DNA of 64,000 nucleotides from a bacterium C-53 (GTDB lineage Bacteria; Bacillota; Clostridia; Lachnospirales; Lachnospiraceae), in NCBI GenBank assembly GCA_003612525.1, contig RAZD01000001.1, forward strand, positions 305,479-369,478, written 5' to 3'. A program made the position numbers and the translations under genes. Of the stretch, positions 63,639 to 64,000 are shown one piece after another; position 1 is the stretch's first letter, and every line of letters begins with the position of its first letter. The notes under the pieces were generated by a model, which ran no database searches, had not been told where the DNA came from, and saw nothing but the letters and a program-made list of their open reading frames with translations.

Positions 63639-63867
63639 TAAAAGCCCCGTCCTGTAAAAGGACGAGGCTGACTCCCGAAACCACCTGTTACAAATGTACT
63701 ATCATACACGCCCCTGATAACGGAAGGAAACCGTCAGCTGCTACTTATTTTCGCCGCTGCGACTCGGAAGTGATTTTCAGCTGTTATCTACTTGCACCGG
63801 TCTTCCACCATCCCCGGCTCGCTTTTGCTTTCATAAACAGCCTACTGTCTTCGTCTGCATCTTTTCA
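63639..63867 (-). promoter_or_regulatory. T-box riboswitch, Ile (AUC) specifier, upstream of ileS
   Basis: Stem I features: GCGAGCCGGGGATGGTGG, with GAAAATCACTTCCGAG presenting the specifier AUC (63774-63772). The antiterminator region reads AACAGGTGGTTTCGGGAG (63690-63673). The terminator stem AGCCTCGTCC / GGACGGGGCT (63669-63660 with 63652-63643) is followed by TTTTAA. Uncharged tRNA-Ile binding would stabilise the antiterminator and turn on ileS. The T-box sequence departs from the usual GGNACCGCG form. Confidence 0.92.
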
Positions 63868-63873
63868 TCACAC

Positions 63874-63903
63874 ATTATAATGTGAGGTCTGCGAATTTGT
63901 CAA
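63874..63903 (-). promoter_or_regulatory. Promoter of the ileS T-box leader, with overlapping palindrome
   Basis: Minus strand: TTGACA (63903-63898), 18-base spacer, TATAAT (63879-63874). The -10 box lies inside a 14-base perfect palindrome, CACATTATAATGTG (63870-63883). Confidence 0.88.
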
Positions 63904-64000
63904 GAGGGTTCCGCTAAGCCTTGTGTTCACCTGAAATGAAATCTTAAATTCCACCTTCTCCAACTACAGTAGCATTTACCTCTGCATAAGTAGAGTTTAC

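Noticed and set aside
1..64000. tRNA, rRNA and CRISPR features
   Set aside because: No cloverleaf with a TpsiC-type GTTCGA arm, no rRNA sequence and no regularly spaced short repeats were found by eye; a covariance scan would be decisive.

Overview
The window looks like a chromosomal segment of a Gram-positive anaerobe, most likely a member of the Lachnospiraceae (Clostridia). The reasons are the IreB-RuvX-DUF1292 housekeeping block, RNase J, a YlbF-family protein, U32/O-methyltransferase tRNA-modification genes, an Ile T-box leader before ileS, and strong purine-rich ribosome binding sites. No rRNA, tRNA or CRISPR array was seen. Most genes lie on the minus strand.

Positions 1-14341 hold a cell-surface glycan cluster read leftwards: a lipid-flippase-type ABC transporter (cut by the window edge), a glutamine-dependent asparagine synthase homologue, six glycosyltransferases on the minus strand and one on the plus strand, a hexapeptide acyltransferase, and an embedded CotH / VTC-domain / DUF4956 block. 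Overlapping start and stop codons indicate translational coupling. Positions 14338-21161 are conserved core genes: U32 protein, trmR-like methyltransferase, a short MltG-like protein, YlbF-like protein, RNase J, DUF1292, RuvX, IreB and MtaB. Positions 21196-28808 contain an HPr-like protein, a DUF6311 membrane protein, thiI with a cysteine desulfurase (sulfur transfer for tRNA thiolation), rsmE, prmA and a mannose-1-phosphate guanylyltransferase. Positions 28823-29374 hold a hicAB toxin-antitoxin locus in which both genes look broken. Then come glgP, an Eis-like acetyltransferase, an M20 amidohydrolase with a complete five-gene peptide (Opp/Dpp) ABC importer, and a lone C39-like peptidase.

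Positions 41825-60326 form a visibly AT-rich, co-directional accessory island. Twelve tightly packed genes are followed upstream by a tyrosine recombinase. Going downstream from the recombinase they encode a coiled-coil protein, an FHA/zinc-ribbon protein, a radical SAM protein, a ClpB-type AAA+ ATPase, a PP2C phosphatase, a membrane-anchored Ser/Thr kinase, two small coiled-coil proteins, a HerA-like ATPase, a coiled-coil HExxH metallopeptidase, a 93-residue protein and an FtsK/EssC-like triple-ATPase protein with a long coiled coil. Kinase, phosphatase and FHA reader form a reversible phospho-switch that could control the ATPases. I do not recognise the whole combination as a named system, and it is the main candidate for new biology. 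The recombinase gene is bracketed by a 30-bp inverted repeat (28/30 identical) whose near-palindromic core contains the recombinase stop codon, so the segment may be invertible.

Positions 60363-63903 contain a bidirectional terminator, a type-2 (long) isoleucyl-tRNA synthetase, its T-box leader with an AUC specifier, and a strong promoter with an overlapping palindrome.
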